Below, piece by piece: positions 8,243-15,912 of a DNA stretch of 45,252 nucleotides; within the stretch, counting starts at the first letter, position 1; every line of letters begins with the position of its first letter. Origin of the DNA: Aestuariicoccus sp032586235 (GTDB lineage: Bacteria; Pseudomonadota; Alphaproteobacteria; Rhodobacterales; Rhodobacteraceae); the NCBI RefSeq assembly GCF_032586235.1, contig NZ_JAWHTD010000032.1, positions 1 through 45,252 on the forward strand, written 5' to 3'. The position numbers and the translations under genes are program-made. The notes beneath the pieces were generated by a model. The model did no database searches and was not told where the DNA came from. It worked only from the letters and a program-made list of their open reading frames with translations.

Positions 8243-9466
8243 TCAGGCTCCAAAATCGTCATAAAAGATCGAGGCGGGTTCCACGCCCAGACGTCCCAAC
8301 GTCGACAGGACGGCCGAAATCATGACCGGCGGGCCGCAAAGGTAATACTCGCACTCTTCAGGCGCGGGATGTGCCGCCATCCGGGCGCGCAGCGTCTCGT
8401 GGATAAAGCCTGTCGCACCGGTCCAGCGATCCCCCGGCGCGGGATCGGACAATGCCGGGATCCAGGTGAAGTTTTGGTGGCGGCGGGCAAGCTCGGCGAA
8501 TTCTTCCGAATAGAAGAGGTCAGCAGCGGACCGCGCGCCGTAGAAATACCAGATCCGGCGGGTCGTGCCGCGCGACAGCTCTTGATGGATCATCGCGCGC
8601 AGCGGCGCCATACCCACACCGCCGCCCACAAACACCATGTCGCGATCCGTCGGTTGCACATGAAATTCGCCGAACGGCCCCGAGAGCGTGATCTCGTCAT
8701 CCGGCTGAACCGAAAACAGCCACGATGAAACGCGCCCCGGAGGGATGGTATCCTCTTTCCCCGCGGGCGGAACCGCGAGCCTGATGTTGAAAACTGCCCG
8801 CCGGACATCCTGTGGACGGCTTGCCAGCGAATAGGCGCGCGTGACCTCGGCATCCGACGTAACGCGCAGCGCCCGCCAGCCCGCGATCTCCCAGGAGTCG
8901 CGAAAGGCCGGCGGAATGTCCAACGTGGCGAAATCGAGCCGGTAAGGAGGGGCCGTGATTTGCATGAAGTCGCCGGCGCGGAACTCCGACGATCGGTCCT
9001 GGGGAAGATCGACCACGATTTCACGGATGAGCGGGGCCAGCATCCGGGTCGAAACGACCTTGCAGACAAAGCCTCCGCCAGCGCTCAGAATGTCGTCCGG
9101 CACCTCGACCGCGCAATCTCCACGCAGGCTTGTCTGGCAGGCAAGCCGCATATGGGCGCGACGGTCACTGGACGACAGAACGCCGCGTTCGGTCGCCTGC
9201 GCCTCGCCAGCGCCTTCGCCAGTCACCCTGACCCGGCAGAGACCGCAGGTCCCCGAACCGCCGCAGGCCGCCGGGATCGCGATCCCGGCGCCTTGCAGAA
9301 CACCCAGCAAGCGGTCACCGCGTCTGGCTGCTATGTGAAAGTCATTGTTCACAACGACGTCGAGCTCGATGTCGGGCACAAGCCGCCGCCGCACCATCAA
9401 CAACCCGCTTGTCAGCCCGACGATCAGGACCACGATTGTGAATGTCCCAAGAAGTGCCTCTGTCAT
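8243..9466 (-). CDS. nqrF: Na+-translocating NADH:quinone reductase subunit F
   Basis: A 407-residue NADH-oxidising subunit, the electron entry point of the complex. It has an N-terminal membrane anchor (residues 5-25) and a 2Fe-2S ferredoxin domain with C68, C74, C77 (ACGGSGTCGLC) and C110. The FAD domain carries R210-AYS, and the NADH domain carries VFVGGGVGMAPLR and YYLCGPP. Length matches the family. The start at 9466 overlaps the nqrE stop by four bases (ATGA). All visible cofactor ligands are kept, so this subunit should be redox-active. Confidence 0.95.
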   Translation of the reverse strand: MTEALLGTFTIVVLIVGLTSGLLMVRRRLVPDIELDVVVNNDFHIAARRGDRLLGVLQGAGIAIPAACGGSGTCGLCRVRVTGEGAGEAQATERGVLSSSDRRAHMRLACQTSLRGDCAVEVPDDILSAGGGFVCKVVSTRMLAPLIREIVVDLPQDRSSEFRAGDFMQITAPPYRLDFATLDIPPAFRDSWEIAGWRALRVTSDAEVTRAYSLASRPQDVRRAVFNIRLAVPPAGKEDTIPPGRVSSWLFSVQPDDEITLSGPFGEFHVQPTDRDMVFVGGGVGMAPLRAMIHQELSRGTTRRIWYFYGARSAADLFYSEEFAELARRHQNFTWIPALSDPAPGDRWTGATGFIHETLRARMAAHPAPEECEYYLCGPPVMISAVLSTLGRLGVEPASIFYDDFGA

Positions 9467-10077
9467 TGCGCCGCCGCCATTTGCGCGAATGAGGCGAAGC
9501 CGAGCGACATCAGACCGGCCAGAACGAAGACAATGCCGAGCCCGCGCAAACCGTCGGGAAGATGCGCATAGGCCAGCCTCGTCCGGATCGCAGCAAGCAT
9601 GGCGACCGCCACCGCAAAGCCAAAGCCGCTTCCAAGCCCGAATACAACGGATTGCGATAAGGTGTAGCTGCGCTCGACCATGAACAGGCTTCCCGCAAGG
9701 ATGGCGCATTGTACGGTCAGAAGCGGCAGAAACACGCCAAACGCCCGGTGAATGGCCGGAAAGAAACGGTCGAGCACCATTTCGAGAAGCTGCACCGATG
9801 CCGCGATCACGCCAATGAACGCGATCAGGGCGAGATAGGACAGATCGAGGTCCGGCAGCCCTGCCCAGGCCCAGGCGCCCGGCGCCAGAAACCCGTGGTA
9901 GATCAGATGATTGAGCGGAACAGTAAGCCCCAGAACGCCGGTCATGGCGATACCGAGCCCAATGGCGGATTCCGGACGTTTCGACAAAGCCAAGTAGGTG
10001 CACAGACCCAGAAACAACGTAAGCGGCATGTTGTCGACAAAGGCGGCCGCCAGGAAAAGGGTCCCAAGCCCGGTCAT
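9463..10077 (-). CDS. nqrE: Na+-translocating NADH:quinone reductase subunit E
   Basis: A 204-residue membrane protein with six helices. C26 (FLGLCTYLA) and C124 (TVQCAILAG) correspond to the cysteines that, with the pair in NqrD, bind the intramembrane iron centre. The start at 10077 is set by four-base overlap with the nqrD stop and by the family's usual N-terminus. The last residues overlap the nqrF start. The subunit appears intact. Confidence 0.93.
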   Translation of the reverse strand: MTGLGTLFLAAAFVDNMPLTLFLGLCTYLALSKRPESAIGLGIAMTGVLGLTVPLNHLIYHGFLAPGAWAWAGLPDLDLSYLALIAFIGVIAASVQLLEMVLDRFFPAIHRAFGVFLPLLTVQCAILAGSLFMVERSYTLSQSVVFGLGSGFGFAVAVAMLAAIRTRLAYAHLPDGLRGLGIVFVLAGLMSLGFASFAQMAAAQ

Positions 10078-10739
10078 TCCGCGGGACCCGTCGCAAGGGG
10101 CGGCGTGTGCTCGGGCGCCTCGACCTGATCCGGATAGAGGCTCCGCACCGTCCAGACCAGAAAACCGAGAAGGAAGAAGGCAGATGGCGCAAGCAACATC
10201 AGGCTGAGCGGTGTGAACCAGCCTCCGGCATCGGCCATCGGCAGCACGCCATAACCGAACAATTCGCCTTTCCCGAAGAGTTCGCGCACGGCGCCTATGA
10301 CGATCAGGATGAAGGAATACCCAAGACCATTGCCGAACGCATCGACCATCGCGGGCATTGGCGAATGATGGCGGGCATAGGCCTCTGTCCGGCCAAGAAC
10401 GAGGCAATTGGTCGTGATAAGCCCGACATAGACCGACAACGCCCGGCTGATATCCGCGAAAAACGCTTGCAGGACCTGATCGATCACGATCACCAGAGAG
10501 GCGACGATCAGGATCTGGATGATAAGCCGGATGGTGTCGGGAATATGCCGCCGGATGAGGCTGACAAGGCCGGCCGCAAGGGTCAGAACGACCGTCAACG
10601 ACAGCGACATGGTCACGGCGGTGGCCAAGGTCGTCGTCACCGCAAGGGCCGAGCACAAGCCGAGGATCTGAAGCGTCACCGGGTTTTGCCGGATCAGCGG
10701 GTTCGTGAGCGTGGCCCGGAAGTCAATGCGCTCGCCCAT
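10074..10739 (-). CDS. nqrD: Na+-translocating NADH:quinone reductase subunit D
   Basis: A 221-residue membrane protein, homologous to NqrE and RnfE. C29 (ILGLCSALA) and C112 (TTNCLVLGR) fall at the same positions as the iron-binding cysteines of the V. cholerae subunit. Six hydrophobic segments are followed by a short charged cytoplasmic tail. It begins three bases after the nqrC stop and overlaps nqrE by four bases. Intact and probably functional in passing electrons through the membrane. Confidence 0.93.
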   Translation of the reverse strand: MGERIDFRATLTNPLIRQNPVTLQILGLCSALAVTTTLATAVTMSLSLTVVLTLAAGLVSLIRRHIPDTIRLIIQILIVASLVIVIDQVLQAFFADISRALSVYVGLITTNCLVLGRTEAYARHHSPMPAMVDAFGNGLGYSFILIVIGAVRELFGKGELFGYGVLPMADAGGWFTPLSLMLLAPSAFFLLGFLVWTVRSLYPDQVEAPEHTPPLATGPAE

Positions 10740-10742
10740 CGC

Positions 10743-11537
10743 TCAAAACTCCCCGTCTTTGACGGCCTCCAGAAAGGGCCCGTATCCATCCTCACCCAAC
10801 CAGAAGCGCACCATGTGCGTGACGCCCCGTCCGGTTCGTGTCGCGCCTGTGATCCCGTCGACCTCATACTCCCCGGAGCCCGGTCCGCGGGCGACCCTGA
10901 AGCGCACGTCGCCGCGTTCATCCGCCACCTTCGTGCCGGGAAAGCTCGCCAGCCAGGCGGGCTCTTCGATCCGGCCTCCCAAACCCGGGGTTTCGGACTG
11001 GCCAGTGATGGCAAGACCCGCGACCGTGTTCATGTCAGCCCCGAGCGCCAGTATCGCGTCGATCCGTCCGCCATAGCCCTGACCCGATATCGGCAGAAGC
11101 ACCAGCGAGATGCGATCACCTTCGCGAAGCAGGAATATCTGCACGAAATCGGGCCGTTGACCGAGCCCGGCCAGATCCTGCCCGGCATCGAGCACTGTCC
11201 AGTTGTCAGGATCGGCGAGCGCCGCATTCAAGGTTTCTGGCGCCACCTCTGCCGCGGCACGGCCGGTTTCCAGATCGATGACGACAGTGGAAAGCGTGCC
11301 CCCAGAGCTCTCTAACAGCGTCGCCATGCCGGGGATCCCACGGACCAGCGCGGTGATCCGGGCCTCTTCCTCGGCCGCCCGGTTGGCCGCCTGGATCGGG
11401 CGCAGATAGACCGTGGCGCTGCTGACAAGCGCGGCACAAACGGCCGAGACCAGGAAGGCGATGAAAAGCGTCTTGGCCCGGCTTTCGTTGGGCAGCGCCA
11501 ATATGCGCCGGAGCGGGTTCCAATCATGATCGGCCAT
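10743..11537 (-). CDS. nqrC: Na+-translocating NADH:quinone reductase subunit C
   Basis: A 264-residue periplasmic flavoprotein with one N-terminal helix (about 22-45). The FMN-binding domain ends with the ApbE acceptor motif TGATRT, in which T233 should carry covalent FMN. A strong ribosome site, GGAGGAAACGCC, precedes the ATG at 11537, and the gene overlaps the end of nqrB by 14 bases. The longer frame upward to 11582 belongs to nqrB. The acceptor is intact, in contrast with NqrB. Confidence 0.93.
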   Translation of the reverse strand: MADHDWNPLRRILALPNESRAKTLFIAFLVSAVCAALVSSATVYLRPIQAANRAAEEEARITALVRGIPGMATLLESSGGTLSTVVIDLETGRAAAEVAPETLNAALADPDNWTVLDAGQDLAGLGQRPDFVQIFLLREGDRISLVLLPISGQGYGGRIDAILALGADMNTVAGLAITGQSETPGLGGRIEEPAWLASFPGTKVADERGDVRFRVARGPGSGEYEVDGITGATRTGRGVTHMVRFWLGEDGYGPFLEAVKDGEF

Positions 11538-12306
11538 GGCGTTTCCTCCGTTGCGCGACCCATACGGACAACGCGGCCTCATCCAGAAGCGGTGCAGAAA
11601 GCGAAGACAGGAAAGCCGCGGCCACGGCGATCTGCACCCCAGCGGCCCCGGCCCAGCCGTTTGCGAATAGCACCACGAGAGCGGCGAAAACTACGCCGTT
11701 GAGCCAGCGGCCCAGCGATGTAGACGCGCTCGTGACGGGATCGGCAACCAGCAGGACAAGCACAATCGCCGAGGCCACCACCACCGGTTCGGACAGATAT
11801 CCAGCGGCAACGGCGCCTGCCCCCAGGATCCCCGCACCCATCAACACCGATACCGGCATCGTTCCTGTTGCGATCCCGATCAGTGCGGCCGGAATCGCGG
11901 CCCAGGCGACCGGCAGATCGAAAACCGGCCACTCGAATGACGGAAATCCGAAGCCAAGAAAAGACAGGGTAACCGTCGCCGGGTTGACCACGTTCCGCCC
12001 CCAGCCGCCAAAGACCAATTCCCCCATGACAACGCCGAAACTGAGCGCGAGGGCCATGCGAAACACGCCAATTTCCTCAGGCGCCAGGATGGCCACGGCA
12101 AGTGCTGTCGCAAGACCGTAAAGCGACGGAGGCTGCGCGCGGGCCAGCATGAAAACGAGATGCCAAATCGCAACCACAAGAAGCGAGAGGCCAAGCCTTG
12201 AAAAGGCCTCTTTGCCCTCGTGCCCCACCCAGATCAGCGCTATCGGCAGATACGCCGCGAGGAGAATCGCGGCGACCGTCTCGCGGTTCCAAAGTCCGCG
12301 GATCAT
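11524..12306 (-). CDS. nqrB: Short NqrB-like subunit lacking the covalent-FMN motif
   Basis: A 260-residue membrane protein. It matches the NqrB/RnfD core: a GGWGRNVVNPATVTLSF segment, equivalent to GGTGRNFLNPALAGRAF of V. cholerae NqrB, a later VADPVTSASTSLGRWLNG (family MATDPVSASFTNSGKW), and a C-terminal SAPLLDEA (family APLFDH). NqrB proteins are about 410 residues. The N-terminal ~100-140 residues and the segment after the GRN motif that carries SGAT, the FMN-threonine site, are missing. The surrounding alignment stays in frame with no stop, so this is a shortened protein rather than a frameshifted gene. It overlaps nqrA by four bases and nqrC by 14. Quinone reduction or Na+ coupling may differ from classical NQR. 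Confidence 0.85.
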   Translation of the reverse strand: MIRGLWNRETVAAILLAAYLPIALIWVGHEGKEAFSRLGLSLLVVAIWHLVFMLARAQPPSLYGLATALAVAILAPEEIGVFRMALALSFGVVMGELVFGGWGRNVVNPATVTLSFLGFGFPSFEWPVFDLPVAWAAIPAALIGIATGTMPVSVLMGAGILGAGAVAAGYLSEPVVVASAIVLVLLVADPVTSASTSLGRWLNGVVFAALVVLFANGWAGAAGVQIAVAAAFLSSLSAPLLDEAALSVWVAQRRKRHGRS

Positions 12307-13580
12307 GCTGCGAACTCGTTCTGGATGCGGTCCAGCATGCCGCGAAGCTCGGCGGCGAGCTGACCGCCTTCGCTGAGAACATAGTCGGCGAGCGCGATGT
12401 CCTCCTCAAGCAGAGACAGGACACCCAGCTTCATCGCGGTCTCGTCGTCGCCCGCGCTGAGCGCGCGCACGAATGGCGTGGCTGGCAGCACGGCGCCGAA
12501 CGCGTGGGTCAAGGCCGCCGTCGGAATCGCCGGTCGTCCCACCACCGACCTCGTCAACGCCGCCACCAGCCAATGCGCGGCACGCGGCGACGTCTCGGCG
12601 CGGGGAAGCACAGTGACCTGCCGGTGGCGCGGCGCAAGCCAGCGTGCCGCATGCCCGTCCAAGGGCGATCCGGACATGAGCAGGTGCGGGCTTGGCAGAA
12701 CGATGCGCTGCGTCAGTTGCCTCAGGTCGGCGCCGGGATGGGTGCGGACCCAGCACGACCTGCGAAGCGCGCTGCCTGAAATATGGACGAGCCGGGTCAT
12801 CGGCAATGTCCCGCGCGCCAACAGAGCCCCCAGGGCCGCGACGTCCTCGGCATGTACGTCCCAGACCGGCGCATCCAGACCGGCTGGAAAAAGCTGGTGG
12901 ATACGAATGCCCGCAGAGCCTTGGGGGTGGCGCGCGCCGCAGATGACCTCGTGTATCCTGGCATCCCCGGACATGCCGGCGAGCATCGGGGGGCCGGCTG
13001 TCCGGCAGAAAAAGACCGGGCCTGCCGTCAAGCGGGCCAGCGCCGCCAGTCCCCGGGCGAGATCCTCTTCGCGCCCCTTGAGAGCGAGGCGGGGATCGGG
13101 GGCGAAGGGACGCGTATCGGCTGCCATGACAAGGATGGCCGCAGGCGTTTCGGCGTGATCGGGCATGCCGCCAAAGGGCCGCCGCCTGAGCCTGGGCCAG
13201 AAACCGGCGCTTTGCATCAGACGTTGCAGGCCGCCCGGGGTCGCTGCCCTGTCCGTATCGTGGTGTTCGACGGCGTCGCTCTCTTCCCGGAAAAGCACGA
13301 TTTCCGACAGTTTCCGGCCCGGCAAAAGCGAAACCCTCCCAACCCGTCCCGCAAATGGGGCAACGAAACAAACGTCGGGCGCATGGCGCAAGCACGCGAC
13401 GGCGGCGCCTTTTGCGACAAAGTCGTTCTCTGCCACCAAAGGCGTCACCCGCAGCGATTGACCGGTTTGCGTTCGGACCGCCGCCTCTTCGGTCACGATG
13501 TCCTCGATCTCCGAAACCTCGGGCGGAGAGCGGAAATCTGGCGTCAATCCTGCCCCGAACGCGAGAAAAGCCATGTCCAA
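12303..13580 (-). CDS. nqrA: Na+-translocating NADH:quinone reductase subunit A
   Basis: A 425-residue cytoplasmic subunit, somewhat shorter than the usual 445-450 and with a divergent N-terminus. Recognisable elements are an N-terminal lipoyl-like strand pair (VTPLVAENDFVAKGAAVACLRHAP followed by FVAPFAGRVGRV; cited to locate residues about 46-82) and a C-terminal helical region (DDETAMKLGVLSLLEEDIALADYV) with EEDIALADYV, in the position of the family's ECEEEDLALCSYV, but without its cysteines. It is first in the operon and overlaps nqrB by four bases. A second ATG two codons in (13574) is an equally possible start. Confidence 0.88.
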   Translation of the reverse strand: MDMAFLAFGAGLTPDFRSPPEVSEIEDIVTEEAAVRTQTGQSLRVTPLVAENDFVAKGAAVACLRHAPDVCFVAPFAGRVGRVSLLPGRKLSEIVLFREESDAVEHHDTDRAATPGGLQRLMQSAGFWPRLRRRPFGGMPDHAETPAAILVMAADTRPFAPDPRLALKGREEDLARGLAALARLTAGPVFFCRTAGPPMLAGMSGDARIHEVICGARHPQGSAGIRIHQLFPAGLDAPVWDVHAEDVAALGALLARGTLPMTRLVHISGSALRRSCWVRTHPGADLRQLTQRIVLPSPHLLMSGSPLDGHAARWLAPRHRQVTVLPRAETSPRAAHWLVAALTRSVVGRPAIPTAALTHAFGAVLPATPFVRALSAGDDETAMKLGVLSLLEEDIALADYVLSEGGQLAAELRGMLDRIQNEFAA

Positions 13581-13702
13581 TCAGGCTCCCGTCATCTCCC
13601 TGGCAGGCGTCCGCCTTCAAGGAGTTACAAAAAATTGCTGAAACCGTAGCATATTTGTGGTCCCTTGGAAGGCACCGCAAAAATTTTTCAGCGAGAGACG
13701 AT
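13581..13702. promoter_or_regulatory. Divergent promoter region between nqrA and the cytochrome gene
   Basis: This 122-base spacer must contain both promoters. The arms GCTGAAA (13637-13643) and TTTCAGC (13686-13692) form an inverted repeat around the middle of the spacer and could be half-sites for a shared regulator. AT-rich stretches occur at 13627-13655 and 13678-13690. No promoter hexamers are assigned with confidence. Confidence 0.3.
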
Positions 13703-14887
13703 ATGACAAGGATTTTGACTTCAACCCGTTCCTCAATGCTGCTGGCCATTGCGATTGCGGCCGCCTTATCGGCCAACACAAGTCTGGGTCAGAACCAGGC
13801 CGAAGAAGACACCGCAGAAAATGAGGAAGCGATCATACCATTCGCGCTGCCGAAATCCGGCCCCTTTACCCCGGCAGAGATCAGCATCGACAACAATCAG
13901 GCGATCACCGACTGGTTCCGCTCGGCGCATGCCAATTCGGCGGCCGAAGCGTTCAGTCATTGGGACGAGGATGGCGAGATCCGCCCTGCCTGCGCGACGT
14001 GCCACTCGGGCGAAGGGTTTCGCGATTTCCACGGGCTCGACGGAACCGAGGCGGGTGTGGTCGACGGTCCCATCAATGTAGGTGGCGTCGTCGATTGCGG
14101 AACGTGCCACAACGCAGGGCTGGCCGATATCAAGGAAGTTACCTTCCCCAGCGGACTGGTACACCCGGTTCAGGGTGTCGAGGCATCCTGTCTGACCTGC
14201 CACCAAGGCCGCAGCGCCGGCGTGGACGTCGAGACAGCCATCGCAACGCTGGACCTGGATCAGCCAAGTCCGGAACTGAGCTTTATCAACCCGCATTATG
14301 CGACCGCAGGGGCGACCTGGCTGGGCGGCTATGGCGGCGCGGGTTATCAGTATGATGGTCTTGAATACTCGGGAAGGTTTTTCCATGCCCGTCCGGTTTC
14401 CAGCTGCAACTCATGCCACGAACCGCACACTCTCGAGGTGGCCTTCGAGCCGTGCACAACCTGTCATCAGGCCGACAATCCCCGGGACATCCGCATCGCC
14501 CGGCAAAGCTACGATGGCAGTGGCGACACCTCTGTCGGCATCCGGTCGGATATCGACGCCAATGCCAGCAGGCTTCTGAACATGATCCGGGCCTATACCG
14601 GCGATGTCGTGGGCGTGCCGGTCATTTACGACGGCTCGCGGTATCCGTATTTCTTTTCAGATGCGAATGGCGATGGGATCATCGACGTCGAAGACGGCGC
14701 GCCTGTGCGCTACGGGTCCTGGACACCGCGAAGCCTGAGGACCGCCTACAACTGGAAGCTGGTCACGGCGGATCCGGGGAACTATGCCCACAATCCCGAA
14801 TATTCTCTCGAGCTTCTGTACGACTCGATCGCGGACCTGAGCGGCCCTCTCGGAATCGATCTGGAGGACCTCGATCTTCGGCGTTGA
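13703..14887 (+). CDS. Five-haem c-type cytochrome with an EF-hand-like loop
   Basis: A 394-residue exported protein. A signal peptide (residues 1-30, ending ANTSLG) is followed by five CxxCH haem-binding motifs at residues 97-101 (CATCH), 132-136 (CGTCH), 163-167 (CLTCH), 235-239 (CNSCH) and 251-255 (CTTCH). A calcium-binding EF-hand-like loop, DANGDGIIDVED, occupies residues 320-331. The protein therefore sits in the periplasm, or on its membrane face, as an electron carrier. I do not recognise a named family. The ATG at 13703 is chosen because the signal peptide follows; a much longer upstream frame overlaps nqrA in antisense. Divergence from nqrA suggests joint expression and perhaps electron exchange with the NQR-like complex. 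Confidence 0.85.
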   Translation: MTRILTSTRSSMLLAIAIAAALSANTSLGQNQAEEDTAENEEAIIPFALPKSGPFTPAEISIDNNQAITDWFRSAHANSAAEAFSHWDEDGEIRPACATCHSGEGFRDFHGLDGTEAGVVDGPINVGGVVDCGTCHNAGLADIKEVTFPSGLVHPVQGVEASCLTCHQGRSAGVDVETAIATLDLDQPSPELSFINPHYATAGATWLGGYGGAGYQYDGLEYSGRFFHARPVSSCNSCHEPHTLEVAFEPCTTCHQADNPRDIRIARQSYDGSGDTSVGIRSDIDANASRLLNMIRAYTGDVVGVPVIYDGSRYPYFFSDANGDGIIDVEDGAPVRYGSWTPRSLRTAYNWKLVTADPGNYAHNPEYSLELLYDSIADLSGPLGIDLEDLDLRR

Positions 14888-15228
14888 ACATGGGTGCGGG
14901 GTCATCGTTCGGGATTTTAACTGGCAGAATGCCTGATGGGGGCGTCATCGCCGTGCGTCCCTCTTAAACCCTTGTGTGCCAGAGCGATAAGAATGTTCCC
15001 CGGCTGCCGCTGCGATATCGTCGGTCGGTATTTCGACTTGCGGCCCGGCGGAGAAATGACCCATGCGCACCGGCCTCGCCCACGCTCTCCAGATCGCCGC
15101 CGTGGCGGCAGCGGGCTGGGATCCGGCCCTCGGGCTACGTGGCGGATACGCTGGAGCCCGCGTTCTGGAGCGTGGAACGCTCTGGTGGGTCGGGGTCCAC
15201 AAGGTGGTTCTGTTCAGGGTTTCATGCG
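14888..15228. other. Gap of 341 bases with one gene remnant
   Basis: Apart from a short ADP-ribosylglycohydrolase-like remnant (separate entry) I see no gene, RNA or clear terminator here. Open frames on both strands have no family match that I can recognise and lack ribosome sites. Confidence 0.4.
15130..15183 (+). pseudogene. Remnant of an ADP-ribosylglycohydrolase family gene
   Basis: Frame 1 encodes SGYVADTLEPAFWSVERS, which resembles the conserved SGYVxDTLExAxWxV segment near the C-terminus of ADP-ribosylglycohydrolase (DraG-type) proteins. In that family it is followed by a metal-binding GDADTxG motif; here the frame departs into unrelated sequence. Only this short piece is left, so I treat it as gene decay. 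Confidence 0.35.
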
Positions 15229-15912
15229 CTACCCGACGCGTCCTCGGCCGCCGTCATCCGCCCGGGAGGACACCAGCGTCCGCATCAGGTTGATCGCCGC
15301 TTGCGTGCCGTCGATCACCGGCACGGGGCAGTCCCGCGCGAGGCTGGTTGCCAAGCCGGCCAGCGGCCCCCCGCCCAGAACGATGCTCGCCGCGCCGCGT
15401 GCGCACATCTGCCGGCAGAGCGCGGCCAGGTCGTCGCGATAGCGATCCTGCACGGTCCCGGGGTCGCCGAAATCGTCGCCGGGTACGTACGTAATCCCCA
15501 AGAGCGCCTGCCCCAGCCCGGATTCGTCCACCTGGGCCTGCAAGCCCGGCACAAGCTCCTTGCCGAAGGTCACGATCCCGAAGGGGCCGCCAAGCGCGCG
15601 CACGGCGCTGAACGCCGCGCTGGCGATGCCGAAAACCGGAATGTCGCCCCGCAATGCGCGTACATCCCTTGCCCCGGTATTGCCGAACGAGGCCAGCACG
15701 ATGCCGTCGCAGGGGGCGGTGTAGCCTTTGACCGTATCCACCACGGCGCGTCTGGCCTCTTCGGCATCCGCCTCGGTGACGATCAGTTCGGGGCCGTCGG
15801 CCGGGCAGATCGTCGTGAAGGCATCGCCCGGCAGCGCCACCGCCTCGGCGGCCGCTCCGATGCGTTCGGTCACGCCGCGCGACGTATTGGGATTGAGGAT
15901 CAGCAACCGCAT
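15229..15912 (-). CDS. Asp/Glu/hydantoin racemase-fold protein without the catalytic cysteines
   Basis: A 227-residue cytoplasmic protein with the overall sequence of hydantoin/allantoin racemases (N-terminal LLILNPNTS, IPVFGIASAAF, C-terminal PVIDGTQAAINLMRTL). These enzymes use two cysteines, near residues 76 and 181. Here the first site reads LASFGNTG (serine at 75) and the second reads VLGGGPLAGL (glycine at 181). A normal two-base racemisation is therefore unlikely, and the protein may have another activity or be a binding protein. Its ATG overlaps the dctM stop (TGATG), so it is the last gene of the TRAP operon and probably acts on the imported compound. Confidence 0.75.
   Translation of the reverse strand: MRLLILNPNTSRGVTERIGAAAEAVALPGDAFTTICPADGPELIVTEADAEEARRAVVDTVKGYTAPCDGIVLASFGNTGARDVRALRGDIPVFGIASAAFSAVRALGGPFGIVTFGKELVPGLQAQVDESGLGQALLGITYVPGDDFGDPGTVQDRYRDDLAALCRQMCARGAASIVLGGGPLAGLATSLARDCPVPVIDGTQAAINLMRTLVSSRADDGGRGRVG

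Noticed and set aside
11524..12306. Frameshift splitting a normal-length nqrB
   Set aside because: The frame overlaps nqrA and nqrC correctly at both ends and conserved core segments are in one frame; no room remains for the missing parts.
12406..13779. A second long minus-strand frame over nqrA
   Set aside because: It is a different frame of nqrA itself, rich in Arg and Gly and with no domain, whereas the other frame gives NqrA.
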